This document shows positions 21,333-31,067 of a DNA stretch of 64,000 nt, piece after piece (within the stretch, counting starts at the first letter, position 1; each line of letters opens with the position of its first letter). A program made the translations under genes and the position numbers. Source of the stretch: Acanthosepion pharaonis. Lineage: Eukaryota; Mollusca; Cephalopoda; Sepiida; Sepiidae. The notes below the pieces were generated by a model. The model saw nothing but the letters and a program-made list of their open reading frames with translations, was not told the DNA's origin and did not search any database. The DNA lies in the NCBI GenBank assembly GCA_903632075.3, contig CAHIKZ030005499.1:484501-548500 (forward strand), in the 5' to 3' direction.

Positions 21333-21376
21333 GAGTTGGCCCAAAATTATTTAATAAACCGAACGAACTTTTTAGA
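21333..21376. mobile_element. Short mariner-like remnant with both ends
   Basis: TTGAGTTGGCCCAAAATTAT is followed almost at once by AAACCGAACGAACTTTTT, the complement of a mariner-type start (AAAAAGTTCGTTCGGTTT). This fits a miniature internally deleted mariner. Confidence 0.45.
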
Positions 21377-21527
21377 ATTTTTTTTCAAAAATATTCTCAA
21401 AACAAAAAATTCTAAAATTCCCAGCATCCATCGTTCATGCGCATGTGTAGTCGCACAAACATAAATTTAGTCCAACGAAGTCCTGAAGGACAAAACGTGT
21501 CACAAGTAAAATATTCCCAGTTTGTCA

Positions 21528-21529
<2 letters not shown>

Positions 21530-21570
<41 letters not shown>
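21530..21570. repeat. (TA)n array
   Basis: About 20 TA units. Confidence 0.95.
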
Positions 21571-21571
<1 letters not shown>

Positions 21572-21734
21572 TGGACTCTCACATCGAATTCGACGTATGA
21601 AGGTCAAGCAGCTCAGTTCCCAGGAACCGAGAGTCGAGACACCAGCAAATATGATTTGATTATAATGGTGAAAGCTTCGTGCAGAACCAACCACACTTTT
21701 TGAAGAGCCAAATACAGAGACCTGGTGCACTACG

Positions 21735-21927
21735 TGCCTCAAGGTGCCTAAACGACACGCCGCAGATTTTGAATTCAGAGTTGTCCTTCTCCTAGACCAG
21801 TTCTCATCCAGTCTGTCCTGCTATTTACCTATATTTGGAGGGAGAAGAAAAGGATTATTACCTTTCCTAGGGTGTTAGCACGTAAGCGAATATAATGGAT
21901 TCGACTGTAATTCGAACTCGGCTCTCT

Positions 21928-21928
<1 letters not shown>
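21735..21928 (-). mobile_element. SINE-1 copy cut by a TA array
   Basis: Antisense to the SINE-1 body and box B: TCCTGCTATTTACCTATATTTGG, TTAGCACGTAAGCGAATA, AATTCGAACTCGGCTCTCTGAG. The tRNA-like head stops abruptly at the TA array starting 21929, so the array has replaced or been inserted in the head. Confidence 0.78.

Positions 21929-21992
<64 letters not shown>
21929..21992. repeat. (TA)n array
   Basis: About 31 TA units between a truncated SINE-1 and the H5 hairpin. Confidence 0.97.
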
Positions 21993-21995
<3 letters not shown>

Positions 21996-22182
21996 GACAT
22001 TCTTTAAAAAGATCCCTTTCGAGCAACATATCAGAAGAAGAATACGTTGATAATGTTGACTGACAAAGAAAACGCAATTCGCATTGCGAGAAAATATGAG
22101 GAATTTTCTTTGTTAATCAACATTACCAACATATTTTTCTGGTGATTTGTTGGTCGAAAGAAACCTCTAAAGAAAGAATACC
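21993..22182. repeat. H5 imperfect hairpin element
   Basis: The left arm from 21993 (CATTCTTTAAAAAGATCCCTTTCG…GTTGATAATGTTGACTGACAAAG) pairs with the right arm to 22182 (CTTTGTTAATCAACATTACC…CGAAAGAAACCTCTAAAGAA). Arms are about 75-80 bases and diverged, around a central ATTCGCATTGCG. Adjacent to a TA array like the other hairpins here. Confidence 0.65.
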
Positions 22183-22279
22183 ATCCTGCATTTTAAAATT
22201 TGTGTACATGTTCTATGGCATCAAATTTCTTTTCAAAATATATATTAGATCAAACTTCATAGCCGTTTGCAAGGCCAGC

Positions 22280-22420
22280 AGACGGGATCGGGATTACAGA
22301 CGGATGAGTGCAGGCATCGTCGGATAGATCGATATTACAGACGGTGCCGGTTGGGTGTAGGCAACGGCGGACGGTATCAGGATCGCAGACAGTCCTAGTC
22401 AGACGCAGTTCCCGTCCATC
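22280..22420. repeat. GC-rich degenerate tandem (about 42-47 bp units)
   Basis: Three loosely similar units start near 22281, 22323 and 22370, each with (G)ATC(G/A)GGAT(T/C)(A/G)CAGAC or ATCGATATTACAGACGG followed by a GGCATCGTCGG/GGCAACGGCGG end. It is the most GC-rich patch in this part of the window. Origin unknown. Confidence 0.45.
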
Positions 22421-22459
22421 CTGGGCGGGTGCGACTGTGGACATCTATGGACGATACCG

Positions 22460-22640
22460 AATCCCAGAAAGAGAAAGAAAGCGAGAGAGGGGGAACTGAA
22501 AATATGAGATGGAAAGATAAAGAGAAAACAAGGTAAAAAATCAGGTGGAGAGAGAGAGAGAGAGACAGACAGACAGAGACATAAGGAGAAAGGAGAGATA
22601 AGGAAAGAGAGATATGACAAGAAAAGGAGAAAATTCAAAA
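22460..22640. repeat. GA-rich low-complexity
   Basis: GAGA/GACA-rich tract. Ser/Leu/Phe-rich minus frames across it are compositional. Confidence 0.85.
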
Positions 22641-22995
22641 GTAGAATTCTTGAAATGCAAATATGGTGGATTAGATTAGGACATTACATTTCTTTGTGTC
22701 ACATCGACTTGTATCGAGAGATGAAGCAATGCAACAGATACCAATGATATTGTTTTAATTCAGTATCCGACTCTACGTATCCAAATTCGGATGGTTGAAA
22801 AAGCACGTTTTATATTTCTTTGTTAAACACTAAGTTGTTTATGTTTTAAGCAGAGCCTTTTGACTACTTTTCGAAAATAACATTTTTTTTATTGAAAAAA
22901 AAAATATTTAACAAAAATTAATTCAATCAATTTTGAAACAAATATGAAAAACCTTTCGTTCTATGATATGAAACAAAGGCAATCAAAAACGTTAA
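22641..22995. other. Unannotated AT-rich DNA
   Basis: No recognised feature. Confidence 0.5.
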
Positions 22996-23003
22996 TGGAT
23001 TAG

Positions 23004-23273
23004 AACAGCGCTTTTTAAACTGTGGGTCGTGACCTCAAATAGAGTCGCGAAGCGAAATTTCGGAGTAGCGAAAATTAAAATTGAATTTCAGTTTATATTT
23101 TATTTCACAAACGCCTAACATTTAAGATGATGCGCCACGCAAGCGCTGAGGTAATAAAACGCGCGTGCAGCGCCGTTGCAATCAGGTGCAGTGACAGTGG
23201 ATGTATTTTCAGTTGATTAATTCGTGGGGTTGCGAAGAATCTCGTTATGAAAAAAAAAGTTTAAAAAACGCGT
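23004..23273. mobile_element. hAT-type MITE with 8-bp target duplication
   Basis: Ends AACAGCGCTTTTTAAACTGT and AGTTTAAAAAACGCGT are inverted repeats of each other. GTGGGTCGTGACC and GGGGTTGCGAAGAATC sit just inside. Flanks TGGATTAG (22996) and TGGATTAA (23274) form an 8-bp near-identical duplication, as expected of hAT elements. The 270-bp interior is non-coding. Confidence 0.82.
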
Positions 23274-23281
23274 TGGATTAA

Positions 23282-24340
23282 AGAAAAAGAACCTTTAATC
23301 AGAAATCGTACATTGGCTGGATGTGGATGAGAAGCTGAAACATCAACCAAAAATTGCGCTTCCATGGTTATGGTTAACATTGGATGGGAAAAAAATCATG
23401 ATTAGATACTTTATAGAGTTTTTAGAAGGCCAAAGAATTAAAACATAGATATGTAGATAGGATTGGTATCCTGCAATCAAAGCGCAAACTATATACTCAT
23501 AAGTGATTAAGAAAAGGTTTCATCTTACTCTATAACAACATCTGCCCTTAACTTGCAAAAATGATATTTGGAAAGTTAAATCTATTGAAGTTGGAGACAG
23601 TTACACTTTGCCTTATTTATCCAAACTCTCTTCTTGATAAATTTTTCAATGAGGGTCAAATTGATGCGCTTTTGCAATGAAGAATTGTTTATCAAAAGCA
23701 AAATCAGTTTACTGCCAAAGCGAAATAAACTTATAAAAAGAATATTTTGATTAAGTTATTCATTTTGAGAGGAAATAAAAAAAAGGTAATGGAAATGGAA
23801 TATCATTGTGCAATGGCATAAAAGAGGCAGCCTTATAAGTAAAAAAATAAAATAAAATAAAAAAGCACAGACGCATCAGTATAAAATGACGTACATTTAA
23901 GACTAAACATTTTTATCGATTGGTCAACTGACAATAGTTTGGTTGCTACCTTGTTCTGCTCACCGAGAAGGATTTTCATGAGGATCGATTTATTCTTCCA
24001 AATAGAAATGACTGCATTAACGTTTTAAAAAAGTCTTGTACTCGCCTAAGATAACATTATAGTGGTAATTTTATGTACAAATGGAATAAAAAGTTATTTA
24101 GTATTTTAGAGATGGAACTAAAGGCAGTAATGTTCTTATATTTGATTGCTAAAAAGGTTTGCTTAAATGAGGAATTTAAAGGAGAGTACACCAGATCTCT
24201 TAGTGAGAAGTATCTACCGACCGAGAAAATCAGAATTCGAAGGCTAGAACACTGACTATTGGTACTAGTGGAGAAATATACAAATATTTAAACCAGTGAT
24301 TATCAACACTGACCCAACATTGATTATCAACTGAGAAGTT
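23282..24340. other. Unannotated; possible decayed coding 23290-23460
   Basis: A + frame near 23310-23450 reads HWLDVDEKLKHQPKIALPWL-like text before stops. It looks protein-derived, but no family is recognised. The 60-codon frame at 24073-24255 is also unassigned. Confidence 0.35.
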
Positions 24341-24344
24341 TTAA

Positions 24345-25010
24345 GATGGGCCTGAAGGTGGAAATTGAAAAATAGGAGAATTACGACTAAATCTGGTGAA
24401 CAAAGACATCAAATTTCAAGTGGGGCTGATAAATTTTAAAAATGGGCCAGAAGGTGCAGACTGAAAAGAGTGGAGAGTTAAGCCTGAATCTGGTAAAACA
24501 GATTTTGGAAGTTCAAGTGAGGCTGATAAATTTTAAAAATGGGCTTCAAGGTGCAGAGTGAAAAGAGAGGATAATTACGCCTGAATCTGGTGAACTAGGG
24601 CTTGGAAGTTCAAGTGAGCCTAATAAATTTAAAAAATGGGCCTGGGGTTGCAGATTGGAAAGAAAGGAGACTTATGCTTGAGTCTGGTTAAGTAAGGATT
24701 GGAAGTTCAAGTGAGGCTGATAATTTTTTTAAATGGGCCACAAGGTGTAGACTGAAAAGAAAGAAGAGTTAAGCCTGAATCTGGTAAAAGAGGTCTTGGG
24801 TGTACAATTGAGGCTGATTAATTTTTTAAATGGGCTTCAAGGTGCAGAATGAAAAGAGAGGATAATTACGCCTGAATCTGGTGAACTAGGGCTTGGAAGT
24901 TCAAGTTAACTTAATAAATTTTAAAAATGGCCCTGGAGGTGCAGATTAGAAAGAGCGGAGACTTACGCCTGAAACTGGTGAACCAAAGATTGGAAGTTCA
25001 ACTTGACAGG
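24345..25010 (+). repeat. 97-bp satellite, seven monomers, three-monomer higher order
   Basis: Monomers start (at ATGG) at 24345, 24442, 24539, 24636, 24733, 24830 and 24927, exactly 97 bases apart. Common blocks are ATGGGC…AAGGTGCAGA, GAAAAGAG, TTA(A/C)GCCTGAATCTGGT and TTGGAAGTTCAAGTGAGGCTGATAA. Monomer 3 matches 6 far better than its neighbours. Monomer 2 resembles 5, and 4 resembles 7, giving a 291-bp three-monomer period. Non-coding. Confidence 0.95.
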
Positions 25011-25500
25011 CCGATAGACACCAGCAGCAGCAGTGTAGCCATTAGTCAGGATTTATATTTTCTCTACATTTTGCTATTGTAAATAAAATCCATTTCCTGC
25101 TAAATGAAATTTCTATTTGCGTTTAATAAAATTGGGGAAAAAAAAGAGAAACTGCTGTCAAAATAAATGTGTTTTTTATCACTTTAAACGTTATTTATAG
25201 TTGATCCCCCAGTAGATGTTCCGTTTATTTTAAAACAGTATATTTATTTTTGTCTACCGGCCGGAATATTCGAGAAATTTTATTAAAGAAAGATATGTGC
25301 CCTCCGGCAGGATTTGAACCCGTGTCTCTCTTTGCGGGAGAAACTGCCCTTATCCTTAAAATGGGACCGGAGGTGTAGATTGTAAAGAGAGGAAACCCAC
25401 GCCTGACAAGCTGATAAACAACAGGCGCCATTAATCAGCATTTATATGTTCGACTATATTTTGCTTTTAGAAATAAAATCAATTTCCTGTTACATGTATT
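25011..25500 (+). repeat. Two copies of the satellite's 3' flank
   Basis: 25010-25110 (TTGACAGGCCGATAGACACC…GCCATTAGTCAGGATTTATA…TTTTGCTATTGTAAATAAAATCCATTTCCTG) is repeated at 25358-25500, where one further satellite-like unit (ATGGGACCGGAGGTGTAGAT…ACGCCTGACAAGCTGATA) precedes GCGCCATTAATCAGCATTTA. The intervening DNA holds an antisense SINE-3. The satellite therefore seems to be part of a longer repeated unit with a defined 3' domain. Confidence 0.75.
25250..25345 (-). mobile_element. SINE-3 copy, tRNA-like
   Basis: On the minus strand GGGTTCAAATCCTGCCGG is box B, followed by AGGGCACATATCTTTCTTTA. The same body form is seen at 8050 and 33110. Box A is weak. Confidence 0.55.
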
Positions 25501-25501
25501 G

Positions 25502-25885
25502 CTGGGTATAACGATAAACAAGGCTTCCGATCAGGAGATTGGGGATTTTGAGAAGCGTGGAACCACTTCTTAATTTCTCTTATTTCCAGGTCCACCATGA
25601 CCCGAGGTAGTAGCACCTGTTAGGGTCCCAACTATGGGCAAATAGTGAACTCCCAAACAAAAACAATATAAAAACAGTAAAAAAATATATTTTATGTAAA
25701 AAAATAAATTTTATGTAAAAAAATAAATAAATAAATACCAATAATACATATTTATAGTAAACTTACTTAAAGATACCGATTTAGGTTACATATTTAGTTG
25801 AAGCCATAAAATTGTGTTCAAAATGTTTAGATTTTGGCATTAAATAATCCATTGAGGTTGATGCGCCACTATAAAGATCAAGAAA
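25502..25885 (+). mobile_element. Element D copy, uninterrupted
   Basis: CTGGGTATAACGATAAACAA, AGGAGATTGGGGATTTTGAG, GTGGAACCACTTCTTAATTT, GTTAGGGTCCCAACTATGGG, an A-rich middle with (AAAT) units, and the tail GGCATTAAATAATCCATTGAGG. It includes the TTAGTTGAAGCCATAAAATT segment that is split from the 5' half in the copy at 3945. Confidence 0.8.
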
Positions 25886-25970
25886 AAAATAGTGTTACAT
25901 GGAATTTCTATTTATGTAGGCCTGAAATTGTTGTCGTCACAAGGAGGGAACACTGATTTAAACCATGAGT

Positions 25971-26129
25971 TACAGTGTAACCCGGATATAAGAGAGTTGT
26001 CGAGACCGGAGAAGAAGTCTCTTATATCCGGGTTTGGTCTAATTTATATACATTAACACAGGCTCTAATTTGGGACCAGAGAAAATCTCTCTTATATCCG
26101 GGTTTCTCTTATATCCGGGTTACACTGTA
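25971..26129. mobile_element. Pogo/Tigger-like MITE, TA target duplication
   Basis: TA-flanked ends CAGTGTAACCCGGATATAAG and its complement CTTATATCCGGGTTACACTG delimit a 155-bp element. The style (CAGTxxAACCxxGATATAA) is that of pogo-group termini. Near the right end the block CTCTTATATCCGGGTT is tandemly duplicated. A third internal CTCTTATATCCGGGTTTGG lies at about 26018. Confidence 0.85.
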
Positions 26130-26209
26130 TATAAAATTATTTTAACCTGTTGAAATAAATCTATCTCTGTCCAATCGTTTGTTTTTATCAATTTAGTTCA
26201 TGCACTTCG

Positions 26210-26335
26210 ATGTGGTGTAATGGTTAACAAGTTTGTTTCCCTGGCGCCATTACAAGTGAGTTCAATGCTCACAGGGTTCAGCATACTTTCAGCGCTGTGC
26301 CACATTTAAGCTACGCTTAGCAAACTACTATTATA
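26210..26335 (+). mobile_element. SINE-2 copy
   Basis: TGTGGTGTAATGGTTAACAAG, GTGAGTTCAATGCTCACAGG and ATTTAAGCTACGCTTAGCAA match the copy at 1855-1975. tRNA-like box A and box B regions are recognisable. Confidence 0.65.
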
Positions 26336-26403
26336 AATTTATTTGTGTTTCTAACTTGTGTCTCTCTTGCAAACTAGGAGTTAACTGTTTAAAAATAAAT
26401 AAT

Positions 26404-26407
<4 letters not shown>

Positions 26408-26469
<62 letters not shown>
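26408..26469. repeat. (TA)n array
   Basis: About 31 TA units. Confidence 0.97.
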
Positions 26470-26471
<2 letters not shown>

Positions 26472-26985
26472 TTCTATTTTGACTTTTAAACTATAGTTGA
26501 ACTTTTGTAGAAGTCTACGCCAATTTTCCTCCGATATTAGGATTCTCACTAACCTTTAAAAAAAAAAAAAAAATAAAATAAAAATAAAATGATAGAATTT
26601 CCTTCTGGAAACAGCCACACCTCTATTTCGAAATTATATATATTTGATCAATTACTGTTATGGTGTGGGACCATAGCCAGATAATACGGACTCGGATACA
26701 AGGTTTAAACAGTATATTCTCGGAAACGCAGTACAAAGGCAAACGTGGACCAGAGAGCACCCTCTCTCACCGGTGTCCTGACCCACTCACTCACCCACTG
26801 TATGGCCACCACTCGGCGACCCTCACTTGGTGACTCCCTCCACTCAGAGTTGGCAGACATACCATATAGGTGTGGAAGAGTCCATTTGTAGGTAGGTCCC
26901 CCACAACATCCCCCTCCCAAGCCTTTTACTCGGTAAAAGGGTTTATTACTTTCCAGAAATTTAATAATTACCAAGCAAGACGATA
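26470..26985. other. Unannotated; GC-richer 26700-26930
   Basis: A minus-strand frame of 95 codons (26992-26705) covers a C/A-rich block with CACTCACTCACCCACT. It is not a recognised protein. It directly precedes an antisense LINE-B end, so it may be part of that element's 3' flank. Confidence 0.4.
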
Positions 26986-26989
26986 ATTC

Positions 26990-27450
26990 CACTCAGGCGT
27001 AAAGGGGTCACTGGGAGTGAAAGGGAATAAAAAGCCCAATCTTAAACCAAAAACAAAGAATAAACTTCTACTCCCGTTCAAAAGACCGGGGCGAGGTGAA
27101 TGAGAGCCGAACGATAGGCGAACCTATCTACTCCTATTGAGGAATAAATAAACACATGTATGAACAAATAAATAGTAAATAAAAATTCAGAGCTTGAGTG
27201 GAGACTTTAGAAATATAGACTTGAAACAGACTCCAGAAAGAACCGGAAACCCAATCCTAACCATTATTATTCACCTATATTTATTTTGGTGTAATTGATT
27301 TTGAAGAATTTATTCTGGACAGCAATAATTTCGTTTCTCTATTCAGATGCTCTCTGCTCAACCTAAAAAGGGATAAAGCACTACTCCCGTTCAAAAGACC
27401 GGGGAGCAGTGTGACCCGGATGATAGGCGAACCTATCTACTCCTATTCAC
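26990..27450 (-). mobile_element. LINE-B 3' region with duplicated units
   Basis: The antisense block ACTCCCGTTCAAAAGACCGG…GATAGGCGAACCTATCTACTCCTATT occurs twice (about 27070-27145 and 27382-27445). It corresponds to the tandem unit at 49395-49935 read in reverse (GGAGTAGATAG…TTTTGAA). An antisense GATTGGGTTTCCGGTTC-like block (ACCGGAAACCCAATCC) lies at about 27242. Confidence 0.65.
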
Positions 27451-27815
27451 ATGCATATTCCCATCATATCCATCCAACATTCAAAATGAGAGCTTAATTA
27501 AAGCAGTCATTTGATTCCAATTAAGTCATGATGTGTGATAAATATGAGAAAGCATGTACTTTCAAGTTAATTAATCTAGACCAATACCGAATTAAAAGCA
27601 GGTATATTTACCTTGTTACGCTCTCGTCTAACATTGTTCTTATCACCCAGTTTTCCACTTACCTTCACCTTTTCAGAAATCCTATAGTTTGTATTTCATA
27701 TCGAATAACGATCTTTCCTCAGAATTAAAAATATGATAGATTGAATCTTTTTCTTTTCGCTGGCAGTTTTCAAACTTCTAATTATTACTCCAGATGGACA
27801 TATTTTTTTAAAATC
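27451..27815. other. Unannotated AT-rich DNA
   Basis: No recognised gene. A 66-codon frame at 27528-27728 has no supporting context. Confidence 0.45.
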
Positions 27816-27819
27816 ATTT

Positions 27820-28310
27820 CACCTCAAGCAAGACGGGAACAGCACTAGTATGCAAAGGGGTTAAAGAGAGTGAAATTGAGAGAAAAGACTTAATATAGTG
27901 GGTAAAGAAAGGATAAAAGATGAACGGGATTCAAGAAGACAGAAGGTAGCGATTGACGTTGCATTTAAAGTTTTGAAGACAGTAGTGAAGCAAGTAAACG
28001 GAAAGGAAGTCCCCAGGCTGGAAGTGCGAGAAAACAAACGTTTGGAGTAAAAGTGGCGGTTATAACTATTTCAACAGTAAAAGGGTGGGACCAAGATGAC
28101 AATCTAGTAGCAATCTTAAATTCATGTCATCAGGGCACCAGGGCAAAAAAAGAAAGAAAAAAAGAGCAGTTTCTATGAAAGTATTTGTAGAAAAGACAGA
28201 GGAAAGCTACATTACGTCTGTTAGAAAATGACTGAAGTCGAGATACCAAGACAGGATAGATTACATTGTAGATCCTTCTTTGGATTGTTACACAACGAAC
28301 TTTAAAAATA
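27820..28310 (-). mobile_element. LINE-A 3' portion
   Basis: Antisense to the LINE-A UTR (CACCTCAAGCAAGACGGGAA), C-terminal block (GGAAGTCCCCAGGCTGGAAG…GAAGTGCGAGAAAACAAACG) and thumb region (GAAGTCGAGATACCAAGACA). Collinear with 60430-60900. Frameshifted. Confidence 0.75.
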
Positions 28311-28317
28311 TCTCGGA

Positions 28318-28578
28318 ATGATACAAGCTAGAATAAATGCTAGAACCCTCATGGCAAAGACTGATAAAATACAAAAATTTCATTTAATTTTGGAAGAAAG
28401 AGAAAAAAAAACTCAGTCGTATGCGAATGTAGCAAGCTGTACTCCAAATAATAGAAAAAAATGGAGTCGAAATTTTAACATGGCGCAAAGTAAGAATTGC
28501 GCAAACAGCTTTCTAAAAACTGAGGCTGTTTTAGAAAATGAGACTGAAAAAAAAAACAAAAAAAACCCGGAATTCTGA
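28318..28578 (+). other. Hydrophilic 86-codon frame, unrecognised
   Basis: The frame is Lys/Glu/Asn-rich with an acidic-basic central part (LILEEREKK) and a Lys-rich end. It lies between two antisense LINE-A relics. It could be chance or a fragment of an ORF1. No homology recognised. Confidence 0.2.
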
Positions 28579-28684
28579 GGTTCAAAGAGTTGTTTTGAAC
28601 AAAAATAAGTGGCCGTTTCAATGAATCAAAAGACGAAAATTAAAGAAAAGTTAAACAATCGAACGAGATTGCTCCAGAATATTT

Positions 28685-29125
28685 TAATTATTTCTCTCCA
28701 AGCAAAGCGATAAAGCTACCAAAACGCAAAGATTTACCGAGAGTAAAGGAAACCAAAGAGAATGAGAGAGTGGGAGGTGAAGGGGGGGGGCAAGAAAAGC
28801 CCCGGAATCAAGAAAACAGAAGATGACGAATAACAACATTTCCATTTTTTGAAGATCGTTATTGACTGAAAATCAAGATGATAATTCTACAAACGAGAAG
28901 TGCGAGAAAAGAAACTATTAACATTGAGCTTACAGTAATTTCAACATTAAAATCTACTGTCTATAGTACTGGCCTTAAATGTGTAAAGTCTAGGTACCAA
29001 AGCGGAAAGATCATCAAACCAATTATTTATAAAGTTATTCATAGTCTCAATGTAGCTATATTACGGCAAAGTAACAGAATTCAAGATGCGGTGTCAGGAA
29101 TAATGACATGGCAAATTCTTTGGAT
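28685..29125 (-). mobile_element. LINE-A 3' portion
   Basis: Starts with antisense UTR CTCCAAGCAAAGCGATAAAG, continues with ACGAGAAGTGCGAGAAAAG, and ends in thumb-region sequence (GATGCGGTGTCAGGAATAATG, antisense of DP-x-x-ASR). An antisense SINE-1 follows with only a few bases between. Confidence 0.7.
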
Positions 29126-29130
29126 TCTGC

Positions 29131-29338
29131 CAACAAGATGCGCCATGCGTGACACATGCTTAGGCGATCATGTATCTTTCGATACATGACTGTATAGTCG
29201 GGGGTGGGGAGAGAAGAAGAAGATTCATACCTTTCCCAATGATATTAATACGTAAGTGAATGTAATGGAATTCGACTGGAATTCGAACTCAGCTCTCCGA
29301 TTTCTCAATCCGAGCCGATATCCATTACTCCATTGCGC
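29131..29338 (-). mobile_element. SINE-1 with internal deletion
   Basis: The antisense tail CGCCATGCGTGACACATGCT and GATACATGACTG join directly to TCGGGGGTGGGGAGAG, skipping the CAACTGGTCTACCGC part. The head is intact: TCGAACTCAGCTCTCCGATT and CGATATCCATTACTCCATTG. Confidence 0.8.
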
Positions 29339-29344
29339 TTCCTC

Positions 29345-29562
29345 TAAATTAAGCAAAAATGAAAATAACACTATGAAAGTGTAAAAATAGGTTTTAATAC
29401 CAGAAATACTTTGTAAAGAAAACATTACCAGAGATACATTTTTGAAGAAAAATATTATCAACATTACATTCTTAAAGACAAAAAATGTTACCAGCAAAAA
29501 AATTTGTCGACCTTAAATAAGCAATTGTGGTTGATATGCCGTAAAACAAAACGGACAGACGA
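29345..29562 (+). mobile_element. Element D, 3' half with A-rich minisatellite
   Basis: ACACTATGAAAGTGTAAAAA is followed by repeated CCAGAAATAC/CCAGAGATACATTTTTGAAG units and the tail GGTTGATATGCCGTAAAAC. The 5' half is missing where SINE-1 abuts. Confidence 0.72.
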
Positions 29563-30054
29563 ATATTTACTTTAAGGAGAACAACTTCAGTGACTTGTGA
29601 TTATGTTCTTTCTGCTAGAAGTTTTTTAAAAAATGGTGAGAGAAAGCCCGAATTCGAAATCAGAACAAATCTCAACACCCAACTTGGTAACATTATCCCC
29701 ACCGGGTATCCGCATGAACAATAATGGGTGGCAGACTCTTAAAACTAATCCATAACATACCAAGAAATTAGAATAATCCACTTTCTATTTTTAGCCTGAT
29801 TTGCTCGATTAAAAAAATGAAAAATAAAAATGACGCCAAGAGAAACAAAAGCAAGATTTTCTCTCCAACTCAATGAAAACAGAAAACTCATATATATGAC
29901 TGAAAGTCACATTAAAATTATACATATTTAGAGTAAAATTTCAAATAATTAACTTAAAAATATGCATAACTTGAAATTAAGCACCGTTGCTGAAATATTC
30001 TGCGACTGAAAATTCCAAGAAATATGTGTATGTAGCATACTCTCGCTCACATGA
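29563..30054. other. Unannotated AT-rich DNA
   Basis: No recognised feature. Confidence 0.5.
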
Positions 30055-30086
30055 TATATATATATATATATTATATATATATATTT
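30055..30086. repeat. (TA)n array left of H3
   Basis: TA units with one TATTATA break. Confidence 0.9.
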
Positions 30087-30097
30087 AAGTTAAGAAA

Positions 30098-30446
30098 AAC
30101 TTGGTAATCCGTATGGATAGTCCCAAGGAGGAAGAAATCCTGAGAGCTCAATGTAAATCCAGAGCTAATATTTAAAGAAAAACCACTTTAAGGTACCATT
30201 ATAATAATTTATTTCATCAGAGCCCTTTAAAGGACGTCAGATCATCAGATAGCAGTTCCAAAAAGGAAATGAAAACGGATTTTAGTTTCATTTCATTTTT
30301 GGAAGTGCTATCTGATGATTTGACGTCCTTTAAAAGGGCTCTGGTGAAATAACTTATTATAATGGTACTTTAAAGTGGTCTGTTTTTCTTTTAAATATTA
30401 GCTCTGGATTTTCATCCTCCTTGGGATTACCCATACGGATTACCAT
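30098..30446. repeat. H3 foldback element, about 350 bp
   Basis: The left arm (ACTTGGTAATCCGTATGGAT…CCTGAGAGCTCAATGTAAAT…TTATTTCATCAGAGCCCTTT…CATCAGATAGCAGTTCC) pairs with the right arm (GGAAGTGCTATCTGATGATT…AAGGGCTCTGGTGAAATAA…CCTCCTTGGGATTACCCATA…GGATTACCATGTTC). Arms are about 150-165 bp around a spacer of AAATGAAAACGGATTTTAG type. A single right arm recurs at 37885-38075. The right arm lacks the GAGCTCTCAGG segment. Confidence 0.9.
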
Positions 30447-30456
30447 GTTCTATATA

Positions 30457-30459
30457 TTA

Positions 30460-30515
<56 letters not shown>

Positions 30516-30535
30516 GTGTGTGTGTGTGTGTGTAT
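30457..30535. repeat. (TA)n(TGTA)n(TG)n array right of H3
   Basis: TA units grade into ATGT and TG units. Together with 30055-30086 the array brackets H3. Confidence 0.93.
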
Positions 30536-30821
30536 TATTTAAATACCTATACTTTGGACGGTGAAAAAAAAAAACTCCAGATAATACAATTTGTAAATAG
30601 AATATATTTGAACAAACTGATATCAGGACCCCCCAAAAAAAAAAAAAAAAAAAAACACTAAAGACATCCGTGTTGGTCAATAAAAAACAGCACCGTTATG
30701 TCTAGTCAAAAGAAAAAAAAACCGCCCGAGAAAATTAAGTAAAAACGTAAAAGTGCCTAATACACTAAGTAAAGCAGAATATAAAAACCTAGACCCGACC
30801 TACCAAGGTTTAAACTATAGG

Positions 30822-30825
<4 letters not shown>
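30536..30825. other. H2-related arm near 30700-30820
   Basis: The AAAAGTGCCTAATACACTAAGTAAAGCAGA… and ACCTACCAAGGTTTAAAC blocks resemble 56545-56625 (AAAGTGCTCAATGTAATAAG…CCTACCAAGGTTTCACC). This suggests a decayed H2-family arm. A poly-A run lies at 30636-30654. Confidence 0.5.

Positions 30826-30868
<43 letters not shown>
30826..30868. repeat. (TA)n array
   Basis: About 21 TA units between an H2-like arm and the H4 hairpin. Confidence 0.95.
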
Positions 30869-30870
<2 letters not shown>

Positions 30871-30980
30871 CCTGACCGGCAATACAACGAGTTCCATACA
30901 CAACGCTATCTTCAACATGATTCAGCACCTGAAGACTGCGTTGTGCATGAAACTCAGAGTCGTGCTACCGGTGAGGAATA
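30871..30980. repeat. H4 hairpin
   Basis: ACCGGCAATACAACGAGTTC…CATACACAACGC at 30876-30910 pairs with GCGTTGTGCATGAAACTC…GTCGTGCTACCGGT at 30938-30975, with a few mismatches. The central loop holds CAACATGATTCAGCACCTG. Confidence 0.8.
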
Positions 30981-31067
30981 ATATGTATATTTATTAATAT
31001 ACTTAATAGCTCTGTTATACTACATCACGCATTCTTTTATTAACACTAGCACTCAATGTGTGATATA

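Noticed and set aside
24345..25010. CRISPR-like array (regular spacing)
   Set aside because: The whole 97-bp unit is repeated with no unique spacers; it is a satellite, and the genome is eukaryotic.
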